A stretch of 64,000 nt of DNA, from contig JAEEND010000009.1 of NCBI GenBank assembly GCA_016283575.1, forward strand, positions 1-64,000, written 5' to 3'. Both the position numbers and the translations under genes were made by a program. Positions 42,898 to 52,484 of this stretch are shown here, in pieces. The stretch's first letter is position 1, and every line of letters begins with the position of its first letter. The notes under the pieces are model-generated. The model did no database searches. It saw only the letters and a list, made by a program, of their open reading frames with translations, and was not told the DNA's origin. This DNA is from Lachnospiraceae bacterium. GTDB taxonomy: Bacteria > Bacillota > Clostridia > Lachnospirales > Lachnospiraceae.

Positions 42898-45178
42898 TTG
42901 TATTGACCTCGATCGTTTCTTTTTCTTTCAGTGTAAATTCTTTTCCGCATACGGTGATGCCGGTTCCGCTTCCGGAGAGAAGAGTAACGGATACGGAATC
43001 CTTTTTCACGTCAATGTGCAGGTTATTCTCGTGGTAGCATATATTGAATCTGTAGCCCGTCCACTTGCCGGGAAGGAACGGATTAATGGAAATTCCGCTT
43101 TCGCCGATCTTAAGACCTGCAAAACCGTAGACCACCGCCATGTAACACCCACCCATATTGGCGGTGTGAATTCCGTCTTTGGTATTCTTATGCATGTTGT
43201 TTAAATCAAGCTTTGCGGAATTTCCAAAATAGGAAAACGCTTCGTCTTTTAATGAAAGCTTTGCTGCAACAATACTGAAGGCACATTTTGAAAGAGAAGA
43301 GTCATGAGTCGTGATGGTTTCATAGTATCTGAAACTCTTGAGCATTGTGTCTTTATTGGCAGCATCGTCAAAGAGGAAGAATGCCATTACGGTATCTGCC
43401 TGCTTACAAACCTGATATCTGTACAGGTGCAGAGGATGATAATGAAGAAGAAGAGGGAAGTTCTCCCTGGGAGTCTTCTTTAAATCCCATACGGGCTTTG
43501 AAAAGAAGGAGTCGTCCTGGGGAATTATTCCTGTTTCTTCGTCATAAGGAAGGTACATGTTTTTGCATGCTTCTTCCATTTCTTTTATTTCTGCTTCCTT
43601 TATGCCGATTTTTTTAATGAGCTTCTTTCCGGAGGCCGTTTCTTTGATCATATGGTAGAACCTGGCTGCCCACAATAAGTTGTGGCGCGCCACCATATTG
43701 GTGTAGTAATTATTATTTACCATGCAGGTGTATTCATCGGGACCGGTAACATCGTTTAATACAAATCGACCTTTAACATAGTTTCCGGCATCAAGCCACA
43801 GCCTGGCTGTTTCTAAAAGAATCTCCTCGCCCCATTCGTTGATAAATTCAAGGTCCCCTGTCACAAGATAGTAGTTGATGATGGCATAGGCTATATCACC
43901 GTTTATATGATATTGAGCCGTGCCGGAGGGAAAATAACCCGAGCATTCGACGCCGGTTATTGTTCTCCAAGGATACAGAGCACCCTTTTTATGACCGAGA
44001 AGAAGGGCATTTTCTCTGGCCTTATCAAGGGTTTCGTATCTGTATCTTAAAAGCATTCTAGCCAGATCCGGATCCGTCAGTACAAAGAAGGGCAGCATGA
44101 ACATTTCCGTGTCCCAGAAATAATGTCCTTCATAGCCTTCACCGCTTAAGCCTTTGGCTGCGATATTTCCGTGAGAATCCTTGGCGCTTGACTGTAAAAG
44201 CTCGTACATGTTGAAGTTAACTGCCTTGTTGAGAGCTTCATCGCCGTCGATCTCCATCATGGCGCGTTCAAAGAAACGGCTTAAATATTCTTTTTGCTTT
44301 CCGTAATAATAGTTAAGACCGTTATCAAGGATTCTTTTAAGCTTGTTGCGACCTGCGGTTAAAGGATCTTTTTCACGGAGAGAGTCGGTAAACACGCTGT
44401 ATTTTGTGACTACCACCGTTTCACCCTTTTTAACGGGCACGATAATGTCACAGGTTATTATATTGTCTTCACCCTCGGTGGTGCAGATCCGTGCATTACT
44501 TTTATTTACCTCATGAGCTACTGCGGTAGCACACTTAAGACGGCTTTTTTCTGTCTCTGTCACTGCAAAGCTTATGGAATTTTCTATGCAGGAGATGATT
44601 GTCTTTAAATGATCGTGACTTTCTGCTGCAAGTCGGGGATCCTTAGGATTGCAATAATTTCTTACTTTAGGTTTATGGTATGACTTAAATTCAAGCTCGC
44701 CGGAGAAATTTTCCGCTGTAACCGCATATTCAATGGTGAACAGTGAAAGCTCATGAAAAGAAGTCATTCTTTTTATATCGATATTAAGTTTTTTACCGGT
44801 TTCCGATTCCCAGATCACTGTTCTTTCGGTGATACCGTCTTCCATATTGAGGATTCTTTTTCCGGAAAGTGTTTTTCCGGAAAAATGTGAGAAACGCTCG
44901 CCATCCGCATAGACCTCTATGGTCTGGGTGTCGGCGACATTTAACATTGTTTCTTTTTCCTCTACGAAGTTGCAGAGATTTTCTGCCTGCTTCATGGGGA
45001 TGATATCGTAAAAACCGTTTATATACATGCCACGCATGGTGTCGTAATCGCCGGGCACACCTTCTTCAAGAGTGCCTCTTACGCCGATATAACCATTGGC
45101 ATTATGAAACAGAGTTTCAGAAAGGCTTGTTTCTTCATTACTGAAATCAAGCATTTTTTTCTCGATGATCTTGTTCAT
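42890..45178 (-). CDS. GH65 alpha-glucoside phosphorylase (maltose/kojibiose/nigerose type)
   Basis: 762 residues. GH65 signatures: N-terminal NEETSLSETLFHNANGYIGVRG, GHYFWDTEMFMLPF, and the general acid Glu482 in VTGPDEYT; C-terminal HTANMGGCYMAVVYGFAGL. No signal peptide. It splits an alpha-linked glucose disaccharide with phosphate into beta-glucose 1-phosphate and glucose; partner pgmB follows. Linkage specificity is not readable. Starts 3 bp after the permease gene. Confidence 0.92.
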   Translation of the reverse strand: MNKIIEKKMLDFSNEETSLSETLFHNANGYIGVRGTLEEGVPGDYDTMRGMYINGFYDIIPMKQAENLCNFVEEKETMLNVADTQTIEVYADGERFSHFSGKTLSGKRILNMEDGITERTVIWESETGKKLNIDIKRMTSFHELSLFTIEYAVTAENFSGELEFKSYHKPKVRNYCNPKDPRLAAESHDHLKTIISCIENSISFAVTETEKSRLKCATAVAHEVNKSNARICTTEGEDNIITCDIIVPVKKGETVVVTKYSVFTDSLREKDPLTAGRNKLKRILDNGLNYYYGKQKEYLSRFFERAMMEIDGDEALNKAVNFNMYELLQSSAKDSHGNIAAKGLSGEGYEGHYFWDTEMFMLPFFVLTDPDLARMLLRYRYETLDKARENALLLGHKKGALYPWRTITGVECSGYFPSGTAQYHINGDIAYAIINYYLVTGDLEFINEWGEEILLETARLWLDAGNYVKGRFVLNDVTGPDEYTCMVNNNYYTNMVARHNLLWAARFYHMIKETASGKKLIKKIGIKEAEIKEMEEACKNMYLPYDEETGIIPQDDSFFSKPVWDLKKTPRENFPLLLHYHPLHLYRYQVCKQADTVMAFFLFDDAANKDTMLKSFRYYETITTHDSSLSKCAFSIVAAKLSLKDEAFSYFGNSAKLDLNNMHKNTKDGIHTANMGGCYMAVVYGFAGLKIGESGISINPFLPGKWTGYRFNICYHENNLHIDVKKDSVSVTLLSGSGTGITVCGKEFTLKEKETIEVNTNA

Positions 45179-45181
45179 TTA

Positions 45182-46027
45182 TTAACCTTTTACAGCGCCT
45201 GCTGCAACGCCTTCCACAATGTATTTCTGACAGATAAGATAGAAGATCACTACGGGAATGATGGTAACCACCAATGCTGCCATAGCTTCATTCCAGCTTA
45301 TGGTATACTGGCCGAAAAACTTGGCCGTTGAGATCGGAATTGTCCTGTTGATAGTGGACTTTAATGTAAGTGAAGGAAGCAGGTAGTCATTCCAGATCCA
45401 GATTACGTCAAGGATAATGACGGTCATGGTAGTGGGCTTTAACATGGGGAACACAATCTTCCAGAAGGTTGACCAGGTGTTGCATCCGTCTATGGTAGCC
45501 GCCTCTTCAAGTGAAAGCGGAATACCGGTGATAAAGCCGTGATAAAGAAAGACACCCATACCGGCGCCGAAGCCTAAGTACATGAATATAAGACCGGGAA
45601 TGGTATCAGTCATGGGGATATGAAGTGTTGTCTTAAACCAGTTCATTTCCTGCATTAAAGGCATCATGATGGTCTGGAAAGGGATCAGCATGGTGGCGAT
45701 CAGCAGGTCAAAAAGAATGGTGCTTAAGCGATTGTTGCTGCGGGCAAACATCCAGGCCGTCATGGAAGTAAATACCACGATGATGAGTATTGAAACCACA
45801 GTAAGTATCAATGAATTCCTGACAGATGTGAAAAAGTTCATTTTCTCCAGGGCACTTATGTAATACTTAAATGAAAAGCGTGAGGGAGCTGCCAGCATGT
45901 TTTCATACATTTCCGCACGGCTCTTAAAGGAGTTGACCAGAATAAGATAGATGGGGAAAAGGTATAAAAGGCACAGTACTATAGTTAATCCATTTAAGAA
46001 AAGAGATTTTATCTTTACTTTTTTCAT
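45182..46027 (-). CDS. Carbohydrate ABC permease (MalG-like)
   Basis: 281 residues, six helices. EAA loop SLEEAATIDGCNTWSTFWKI. C-terminal GVAAGAVKG tail is typical of MalG-type permeases. Start codon overlaps the stop of the preceding permease by one base. Confidence 0.9.
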   Translation of the reverse strand: MKKVKIKSLFLNGLTIVLCLLYLFPIYLILVNSFKSRAEMYENMLAAPSRFSFKYYISALEKMNFFTSVRNSLILTVVSILIIVVFTSMTAWMFARSNNRLSTILFDLLIATMLIPFQTIMMPLMQEMNWFKTTLHIPMTDTIPGLIFMYLGFGAGMGVFLYHGFITGIPLSLEEAATIDGCNTWSTFWKIVFPMLKPTTMTVIILDVIWIWNDYLLPSLTLKSTINRTIPISTAKFFGQYTISWNEAMAALVVTIIPVVIFYLICQKYIVEGVAAGAVKG

Positions 46028-46872
46028 TACATTGATACCTCCCTTTTCTTGGTAATGGTTACCTGGGCAAGGGTGATAAGAGCGATTATAAAGAAGAATA
46101 TGATCGCCTTAGCCTGGCCGTAACCGAAGTTGCTTAAACTGAAGATTTCGTTGTAGATGTTAAGGGAGAACATTTCCAGCTTATTGCCGGGGCCTGCACC
46201 CGTAAGGGAAATGTTCACGTCGTAAATCTTAAAGCAGTTTGAAAGCGTTAAGAATAAACAAATGGTGAAGGAGGGCATAAGGAGGGGGAATTTAACTCGA
46301 AACAGAGTCTGGAAATAATTGGCTCCGTCCACCATTGCGGCTTCCATAACATCGTTGGGAATCGCCATGATACCTGTGATATATACGATCATAACGTAGC
46401 CGGCAAGCTGCCAGGTGGTTACGATTATCATGGCAATGATGCCCTTTGTGGGGTCACTGGTCCAGTTGCCCCAGTCAATGGAAAGAAAGTATTCCTGGAA
46501 TACCGCCTTCCAGATATAACCTAAGATCAGACCGCCGATCAGGTAGGGCATAAACAGAAGAGTACGGGCCACATTACGAACCCTTAACCGGGTGGTTACC
46601 ACAAGAGCGAATATGACACCGATCACATTAACTGTAACTACGGCAATAATTGTAAATATGGTGGTTCTCACAGTTGATTCAAGGAATCTTGTGTCTTGGA
46701 ACACGTCAATATAATTTTTGAGGCCTATGAATTCAGCCTTATGCTTTAGAAGGCCATCCCAGCTAAAGAAGGAATAACCGATACCGATGATGAAAGGTAT
46801 AACCACAACGATCATGAATACGATCATCAGGGGCGCCGTGAACAGCGCATACCAGCCTTTCTTTATTTTCAT
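46027..46872 (-). CDS. Sugar ABC permease (MalF-like)
   Basis: 281 residues, six helices, EAA loop PNDVMEAAMVDGANYFQTLF. Pairs with the next permease. No ATPase is encoded nearby, as in the first sugar locus, so a shared MsmX-like ATPase is assumed. Confidence 0.9.
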   Translation of the reverse strand: MKIKKGWYALFTAPLMIVFMIVVVIPFIIGIGYSFFSWDGLLKHKAEFIGLKNYIDVFQDTRFLESTVRTTIFTIIAVVTVNVIGVIFALVVTTRLRVRNVARTLLFMPYLIGGLILGYIWKAVFQEYFLSIDWGNWTSDPTKGIIAMIIVTTWQLAGYVMIVYITGIMAIPNDVMEAAMVDGANYFQTLFRVKFPLLMPSFTICLFLTLSNCFKIYDVNISLTGAGPGNKLEMFSLNIYNEIFSLSNFGYGQAKAIIFFFIIALITLAQVTITKKREVSM

Positions 46873-46918
46873 TTTCTACCTCCGAGATTATTGCAATAGT
46901 TACGGCTGATGAGCCGTT

Positions 46919-46950
46919 AAAAAGGGGAGTGCTGCTGATGCAACACTCCC
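46919..46950 (-). terminator. Terminator between binding protein and permease genes
   Basis: GGGAGTG (46925-46931) / CACTCCC (46944-46950); on the minus strand it is followed by CTTTTT. Placed after the binding-protein stop and before the permease gene. Confidence 0.8.
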
Positions 46951-46958
46951 TTTGATCT

Positions 46959-48239
46959 TTATTTTGCTGCAGCTACGAATGCATCATTTAACTTATTAAG
47001 TAAATCTGTACCGGACATATCGGACGTGAAGAACTCGCTTGTGATAGGAGCAAGATCTGTTGAAACGATACCTGCGGGCCAGTTGGACATTACCCAGGGA
47101 ATTGTATTTCCGGAGATAACTGCTGCGGAAACGGACTGGTTAATGGGATCAAGGTTGGTATTTTCCATACCGTCAACTACGGGAATGAAGTTGAAGTTGT
47201 TCATGAGGTAGCTGATACCTGTTTCGCTGGTGTAGAGCCATTCAAGGAAATCCTTTGCAAGCTGTCTTTCAGCATCTGTTGCATCAAGGTTTACATACCA
47301 TGCGATGGGAACTGATACGGAAATCTTCTTGTTACCAAGTACGGGAACGGGAGCGATAGCCATATCGAAGTTGATATCATAATCTGTAAACATTCCTGAA
47401 CACCAGTTACCCTGATGGATCATAGCGGTCTTACCGGTTGCGAAGTCACCGCAGTTGTTATCATAGGTGATATCAACGGGGTTCTTACAGTTAGCTCTGA
47501 TAGCTTCCATGATCTTTGCAAATTCAACAAATGCTTCATTGTCAGCAAGTCTTTCATTACCTGCAAGTACATCGCTTAAGTACTGAGTGGGATCGGCCTG
47601 AACAGCGAAAGGTGCATTTAAGATGTGAGCGATAAGGAAGTAATCTTCCTGGGAAAGGCCGAGAGGGTTTTCAGCTGTGCTTTCCTGAAGATACTTAATG
47701 AGGTCATCTGTTGTGGTGATGGTTGAAGGATCAACAAGATCTCCGTCATATACAAGGCCGAAGCCTTCAACTGTGTAAGGGATACCGACAACCTTGCCGT
47801 CGATGGTGTCTGCCATGCCTGCACCAATCTTGTTGACGAAGGAAAGTCCGCTTAAATCATCAAGATAGTCGGCAAGTTCACGGGATTCACTACCGGGCTG
47901 TAAAGAGAAAAGAGTTGCACCGGATTCAGTTGAAAGACTTGTCTTTAAATCTGAATAGTAGCTGTCACCTGTTGTTTCCCAGACTTCAACTTCAACGCCT
48001 GTTTCTTCGGTGTAAGCCTGTGCAAGTTTGTTTAATTCTGTCATGATCTCTGTCTTAGACTGGAAGATCGTAAGTTTAGCGCCTTCGGTATCAACGCTTT
48101 CCTTAACGGATTCTTCTGCCTTAACGGATTCTTTTACTTCAGGTTCTGAAGTAGCACTGTTTCCGCTGCATCCTGCAAGTGCGAAAGATGTAACCATGGT
48201 AAGTGCTGTAACCAAAGCCAATACTTTTTTGCTTTTCAT
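46959..48239 (-). CDS. Sugar-binding lipoprotein of ABC importer
   Basis: 426 residues. Signal peptide with lipobox FALAGC (Cys24) and an acidic Ser/Glu/Val-rich tether (VKESVKAEESVKESVDTEG). The body is a family-1 solute-binding protein like MalE. Presumed to bind an alpha-glucoside, given the GH65 enzyme in the same locus. GGAGAAG ribosome binding site. Confidence 0.9.
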   Translation of the reverse strand: MKSKKVLALVTALTMVTSFALAGCSGNSATSEPEVKESVKAEESVKESVDTEGAKLTIFQSKTEIMTELNKLAQAYTEETGVEVEVWETTGDSYYSDLKTSLSTESGATLFSLQPGSESRELADYLDDLSGLSFVNKIGAGMADTIDGKVVGIPYTVEGFGLVYDGDLVDPSTITTTDDLIKYLQESTAENPLGLSQEDYFLIAHILNAPFAVQADPTQYLSDVLAGNERLADNEAFVEFAKIMEAIRANCKNPVDITYDNNCGDFATGKTAMIHQGNWCSGMFTDYDINFDMAIAPVPVLGNKKISVSVPIAWYVNLDATDAERQLAKDFLEWLYTSETGISYLMNNFNFIPVVDGMENTNLDPINQSVSAAVISGNTIPWVMSNWPAGIVSTDLAPITSEFFTSDMSGTDLLNKLNDAFVAAAK

Positions 48240-48555
48240 AATAATTGCTTCTCCTTTTTTGTGAAAAGTTTTGTAAATCGTTATACGAATATATTAATTA
48301 TTGGTTAACTTCGAATCAAGTTTCTTGTAAATATTCTACATATTTCACTAAATGAAAAGGTCAAAATTTTTCAAAATTACGCCGAAAACGGATATTTTAG
48401 TAAAACGCACATATATTTTACTAAAACAAAACGTTTGTAAATATAAAATGCCATATTAAAGTCCTTTGATTATATCCTTTTTCCCTTCTTTTTCTATTAA
48501 CATGGGCAAAAAAAGAAAGCCATGAATCATCATGACTTTCCTGTAAATACTGAAT
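48240..48555. promoter_or_regulatory. 316-bp control region of the GH65 locus with an 11-bp inverted repeat
   Basis: TTTTAGTAAAA (48395-48405) and TTTTACTAAAA (48416-48426) are perfect inverted arms 10 bp apart. TTTGTAAAT occurs nearby at 48434-48442 and 48270-48278. CAAAACGTTTG (48427-48437) has the central CG common in LacI operators. These are the best operator candidates for the LacI protein encoded upstream. No consensus promoter is obvious. Confidence 0.5.
48508..48540 (-). terminator. Intrinsic terminator of the LacI gene
   Basis: GAAAG-CATG / CATG-CTTTC stem (48515-48540) with ATCAT loop; on the minus strand it runs into seven T residues. Confidence 0.8.
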
Positions 48556-49521
48556 TTAAGGTATGAGAGTGGTGCTTCGCCACTTAACATTTGAATTGAT
48601 CAGAAAGGGATCAAAGTTCTTGCTTCCTTCAATCATTTCCACCAGGCACTGAGCTGCAAGATAGCCTCTTTCATAGTTCGGCACATCGACGGTAGTGATC
48701 CCCATCATCTTGGCGGTTTCCGTATCATCGAAGCCGCAGACTGCAATGTCTTCGGGAACCTTTATGCCGTTTTCACGAAATGCTCTGATGGCTCCCATAG
48801 CCATTTCATCATTGGCACATACCAGTACGTCGGGGCGGTGTTCCGAAAGCATTATGAGCCGAGCCATCTGATAGCCGCTTTTTCCTGTATAATCACCGTC
48901 GTAGTAGTGATCCTTCTTAAAAGGAATATTGTTTTCTTTCAATACATCACTGAAGGCTCTGAAACGCTCGCGATTGTCCTCGCTTTCGAAGCCCCCGAGG
49001 AATGCGAAGTTCTTGTACTTTAAATCCACAAGCCCCTGGACAAGGGCGCGTTCTGATGCGTAATTATTTACTACAACGCTTTTAATATTGGGAACTTCCA
49101 TAATGCGGTCCATGACCACTATGGGGTAGTTCTTGTTTGCTTTCTTAATAAGGAATGAATCCGGAGTTCTTCTGTCAAGCAGGATGCATCCGTTGGTAAA
49201 AGCACGGTTCATGAACTTATCCGTACTCTTGTTGGTACATATGATAAGATCGTAGTCCTTTAATTTAACATATTCCGAAATGCCTCGTATGATCGAAAGA
49301 TAGAATTTTCTTTCGAAGTCGCTGAAAGAAAACATAATAGTGCGTGAGCTGCCGGTTTTCAGAGTTTTGCCGATGATATTGGGCTCGTAGTGCAGATCCT
49401 GCATCACGCGCTGTACTCTTTCTTTTGTCTTTTCTCCCACATTGGTGCGTCCGTTTATGACATTGGATACAGTGGAAGGGGAGACACCGGCTTTTTTTGC
49501 CACGTCTTTGATTCCAATCAT
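48556..49521 (-). CDS. LacI-family transcriptional regulator
   Basis: 321 residues. N-terminal HTH IGIKDVAKKAGVSPSTVSNVINGR, hinge region, then a periplasmic-binding-like sensor domain (VVVMDRIMEVPNIKSVVVNN, GFDDTETAKMMGITTVD). Lies upstream of the GH65 locus on the same strand and probably represses it until the sugar arrives. It begins 12 bp after the preceding ABC ATPase gene, with its own GAGG, so it may also be read from the transporter promoter. Confidence 0.92.
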   Translation of the reverse strand: MIGIKDVAKKAGVSPSTVSNVINGRTNVGEKTKERVQRVMQDLHYEPNIIGKTLKTGSSRTIMFSFSDFERKFYLSIIRGISEYVKLKDYDLIICTNKSTDKFMNRAFTNGCILLDRRTPDSFLIKKANKNYPIVVMDRIMEVPNIKSVVVNNYASERALVQGLVDLKYKNFAFLGGFESEDNRERFRAFSDVLKENNIPFKKDHYYDGDYTGKSGYQMARLIMLSEHRPDVLVCANDEMAMGAIRAFRENGIKVPEDIAVCGFDDTETAKMMGITTVDVPNYERGYLAAQCLVEMIEGSKNFDPFLINSNVKWRSTTLIP

Positions 49522-49533
49522 TTTTTTACCTCG

Positions 49534-50331
49534 TTATTTAGAGAGAATCATACGGTCGTTATCAAGCTCGCCGCCGCTGGCAATGGCGAATTTAGCAAGA
49601 AGGTCTTCTACGGTGAGTTTCTTTTTCTCTTCACCCTTTATATCAAGGATGATATGACCTCCGTCCATCATGATGAGACGGTTTCCGTGATGGATCGCAT
49701 CCTTCATGTTGTGGGTGATCATAAGAGTGGTGAGATGGTCTTTTTCTACGATCTCATCAGTCTTAGCCAAGATTTTTGCAGCTGTCTTCGGGTCAAGAGC
49801 AGCGGTATGTTCATCGAGAAGTAAAAGCTTCGGCTTTTCAAGGGATGCCATGAGAAGCGTAAGCGCCTGTCTCTGTCCTCCGGAAAGAAGACCTACTTTG
49901 GATGAAAGCCTGTCTTCGAGACCGAGATCCAGAGTCTTTAAATGTTCTTTATAGAAGTTTCTCTCAGCCTGAGAGATTCCGCTTCTTAAACCTCTGAATT
50001 TACCGCGACGTGCTGCAAGAGCGAGGTTTTCGTCAATCTGCATGTTGGCTGCGGTACCAAGCATGGGATCCTGGAATACGCGACCTAAGTATTTGGCTCT
50101 CTTAAATTCGGGAGTCTTTGTTACATCGATTCCGTCGATCGCAATGGAACCTGAGTCCACAAGCCATGTACCCGCAATCGCATTAAGAAGAGTGGATTTA
50201 CCTGCACCGTTACCGCCGATAACTGTTACGAAATCGCCGTCTTCAAGAGTGAGGGATACATCTTCGAGAGCTGTCTTTTCATTAATCGTACCTACATTGA
50301 AGGTCTTATAAATATTTTTTATTACTAACAT
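49534..50331 (-). CDS. ABC transporter ATP-binding protein (TrpZ-like)
   Basis: 265 residues. Walker A GGNGAGKSTLLNAI, signature LLSGGQRQALTLLMA, Walker B KLLLLDEHTAALD with Glu replaced context DEHTAALDP as in this subgroup, and the H-loop MITHN. Energises the adjacent permease. Gap of 1 bp to the permease gene. Confidence 0.9.
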   Translation of the reverse strand: MLVIKNIYKTFNVGTINEKTALEDVSLTLEDGDFVTVIGGNGAGKSTLLNAIAGTWLVDSGSIAIDGIDVTKTPEFKRAKYLGRVFQDPMLGTAANMQIDENLALAARRGKFRGLRSGISQAERNFYKEHLKTLDLGLEDRLSSKVGLLSGGQRQALTLLMASLEKPKLLLLDEHTAALDPKTAAKILAKTDEIVEKDHLTTLMITHNMKDAIHHGNRLIMMDGGHIILDIKGEEKKKLTVEDLLAKFAIASGGELDNDRMILSK

Positions 50332-50332
50332 C

Positions 50333-51259
50333 TTATTTACCTCCCTTTGCAGCTACATTTGAAGCCTTTGTAAAATAGCGCTTCTTCAGATAAGGAAGGG
50401 ACAGGAATATTGCCACAACAAGGGCTGACAGAAGCTTAAGAAGATCAGTGTCAAAGCCGAGCCAGATTACTATCTGAAGTACTACGTAGTAAATAACTGC
50501 GCCAATACCTACTGATAATAATTTAAGTGCGAAGTTGTGGAATATCTTACTAAATACAACACCGCCGATAATAACAGCGGCAAGGCCGATAACGATGGCG
50601 CCACGGCCCATGTTGATATCTGCAAATCCCTGATACTGTGCAAGAAGTGCACTGGAAAAGGCAACGATCGCATTGGAAAGCATAAGGCCTAGAACCTTAT
50701 TTAAATCGGTGTTGATACCCTGGGCACGGCTCATGTTTTCATTGCATCCCGTAGCACGGAGAGAGCAGCCAAGCTCTGTACCGAAGAACCAGTAAAGACA
50801 TGCGATCAGGATGACCATGCAGAGAGCTACTATTAATATGGTGTTCTTATAGAAAGGTACATCACGTACATTTAATAAGGAAACCATTAAGTTATACTTC
50901 TGATTATTGATGGGAATGTTTGCTTTTCCCATGATCTTTAGGTTTATGGAATAAAGACCGAGCTGCGTAAGGATACCGGAAAGGATGGCAGGTATTCCCA
51001 TTGCAGTGTGGAAGATTCCGGTAACAAGACCTGCAATCATACCTGCGATGGTGGCAACTAAAAGTGAAAGCCACATGCTGTGACCGTTGGAAAGCATTAC
51101 TATGCATACTGCGCCGCCGGTACACATGGTTCCGTCAACGGAAAGGTCGGCAACATCAAGTACCTTGTAAGTGATATAAACGCCGATGGCCATAATGCCC
51201 CAGATAAGACCCTGGGCTACTGCACCCGGCATGGCGTTAAAAAGTGATAAAACATTCAT
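50333..51259 (-). CDS. ABC permease (TrpY-like, BPD_transp_2 family)
   Basis: 308 residues, about eight to nine helices. Related by look to the LivH/branched-chain-like permease family (DLSVDGTMCTGGAV, GCNENMSRAQGINTD). With the ATPase and binding protein it forms a complete importer of the TrpXYZ group. Confidence 0.85.
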   Translation of the reverse strand: MNVLSLFNAMPGAVAQGLIWGIMAIGVYITYKVLDVADLSVDGTMCTGGAVCIVMLSNGHSMWLSLLVATIAGMIAGLVTGIFHTAMGIPAILSGILTQLGLYSINLKIMGKANIPINNQKYNLMVSLLNVRDVPFYKNTILIVALCMVILIACLYWFFGTELGCSLRATGCNENMSRAQGINTDLNKVLGLMLSNAIVAFSSALLAQYQGFADINMGRGAIVIGLAAVIIGGVVFSKIFHNFALKLLSVGIGAVIYYVVLQIVIWLGFDTDLLKLLSALVVAIFLSLPYLKKRYFTKASNVAAKGGK

Positions 51260-51282
51260 GGTTCTTAACCCCGTAAAGCAAA

Positions 51283-51312
51283 TATTCGCCGAACGAGAGC
51301 GCTCGGCGAATA
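51283..51312 (-). terminator. Hairpin between binding-protein and permease genes
   Basis: TATTCGCCGA / TCGGCGAATA (51283-51292 with 51303-51312), 10-bp stem. Downstream on the minus strand the tail is only moderately T-rich (TTTGCTTTA), so it may be a weak terminator or an mRNA-stabilising 3' hairpin. Confidence 0.65.
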
Positions 51313-51354
51313 CTATTTTAACATCTTTCTTTAATGATTTGAAGTACTAAATTA

Positions 51355-52320
51355 TTATTCTCCGATAGCTTTGTAGTCAGCGGGAACAGTAATATTTAAT
51401 GCTTCGCAGATTTCCTTATTGTATTCCTTGGTTACGTTGGGAGCATATTTAACTTCCATTGTGCTTACATCAGCACCGTTAACAAGTACTTCGTAAGCCA
51501 TAAGTCCTGTGGTGTAACCAAGATCGTAGTAGCTGATGGAAAGTGTTGCAACACCGCATCCTGTACAGATACCTTCTTCACCGGCAATTACGGGAACACC
51601 TGCGGGACGGCATACACCGTCGATGATAGCTGTGTTACTTGCAACTGCGTTATCGGTGGGAACATAGATAACATCGCTGTTGTCGGCTGCATTCTGACAT
51701 ACTGTCTGAACATCATTGGTATCAACAAATGTAAAGAATGTAACTGTCTTTCCGAGTGCTTCAAGTTCTGCCTTGATCACATCTGCCTGGTACTGAGAGT
51801 TAGCCTCTGCAGAGCAGTAAAGAACGCCGACGTTAACGGAATCGGGGAAGAGTTCGTTTAACATTGCTGCCTGATCCTTAAGAGGAGCAAGGTCTGATGT
51901 ACCGGAAATGTTTCTTCCTGTTGTGCCGTTCCAGTTGTCAATATCAAGAGCTGAAGCGTAGTCGGTAATACTTGTACCAAGTACGGGAATTGTTGTTGTT
52001 CCTGCTGCTGCAGCCTGAAGAGGAGCGGTAGCATTTGCAAGGATAAGATCTGTGTTGGCTGCTACGAACTGGTTTACGATCGTAGCTGCTGTTGCAGAGT
52101 CACCCTGAGCATTCTGCTCATCAAACTTAACATTGTCACCGAGTTTTTCTTTAAGGGCATCTTCAAATCCCTTTGTTGCAGCATCAAGTGCCACATGTTC
52201 AACAAGCTGGCAAATACCAACGTTGTATACTTTGTTGCCTTCTGCCTTGCCTGAACCACCGCAAGCAGCAAGAGAGAGGCACATAACTGCTGCTAAAAGA
52301 ACAGCTAATTTCTTTTTCAT
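51355..52320 (-). CDS. Substrate-binding lipoprotein (TrpX-like)
   Basis: 321 residues, lipobox SLAAC (Cys20), Gly/Ser tether, then an ABC_sub_bind domain (VGICQLVEHVALDAATKGFED, IPVLGTSITDY, VPTDNAVASN). Family members are linked to tryptophan or tyrosine uptake in Firmicutes; the ligand here is not proven. No T-box is visible in its leader. Confidence 0.85.
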   Translation of the reverse strand: MKKKLAVLLAAVMCLSLAACGGSGKAEGNKVYNVGICQLVEHVALDAATKGFEDALKEKLGDNVKFDEQNAQGDSATAATIVNQFVAANTDLILANATAPLQAAAAGTTTIPVLGTSITDYASALDIDNWNGTTGRNISGTSDLAPLKDQAAMLNELFPDSVNVGVLYCSAEANSQYQADVIKAELEALGKTVTFFTFVDTNDVQTVCQNAADNSDVIYVPTDNAVASNTAIIDGVCRPAGVPVIAGEEGICTGCGVATLSISYYDLGYTTGLMAYEVLVNGADVSTMEVKYAPNVTKEYNKEICEALNITVPADYKAIGE

Positions 52321-52354
52321 AATTAATCCTCCGAAATAAAACTTTACATTTTAA

Positions 52355-52422
52355 CACTTCAACGCTTAAGCGCTTTAGTGTGTTCAAGTACTATTTATAA
52401 CTTATAGGAAGAAACTTGTCAA
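52355..52422 (-). promoter_or_regulatory. Promoter and operator-like palindrome of the TrpX-like operon
   Basis: On the minus strand TTGACA (52422-52417), 17-nt spacer, TATAAA (52399-52394). Immediately downstream an imperfect palindrome CACTTCAACGC/GCGCTTTAGTG (52355-52380) with core GCTTAAGC could bind a repressor. Confidence 0.65.
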
Positions 52423-52439
52423 CAATTTGCGAAAATCAA

Positions 52440-52468
52440 TTGACTTTTTCTCATTCAGATATTATTTT
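52440..52468 (+). promoter_or_regulatory. Promoter of the purF-carAB operon
   Basis: TTGACT (52440-52445), 17-nt spacer, TATTTT (52463-52468). Back to back with the leftward promoter, 17 bp between the two -35 boxes. Confidence 0.65.
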
Positions 52469-52484
52469 ATCTTAAGAGACTTGA

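Noticed and set aside
52321-52420. T-box leader of the TrpX-like operon
   Set aside because: No T-box motif (AGGGTGGNACCGCG-like) and the leader is too short.
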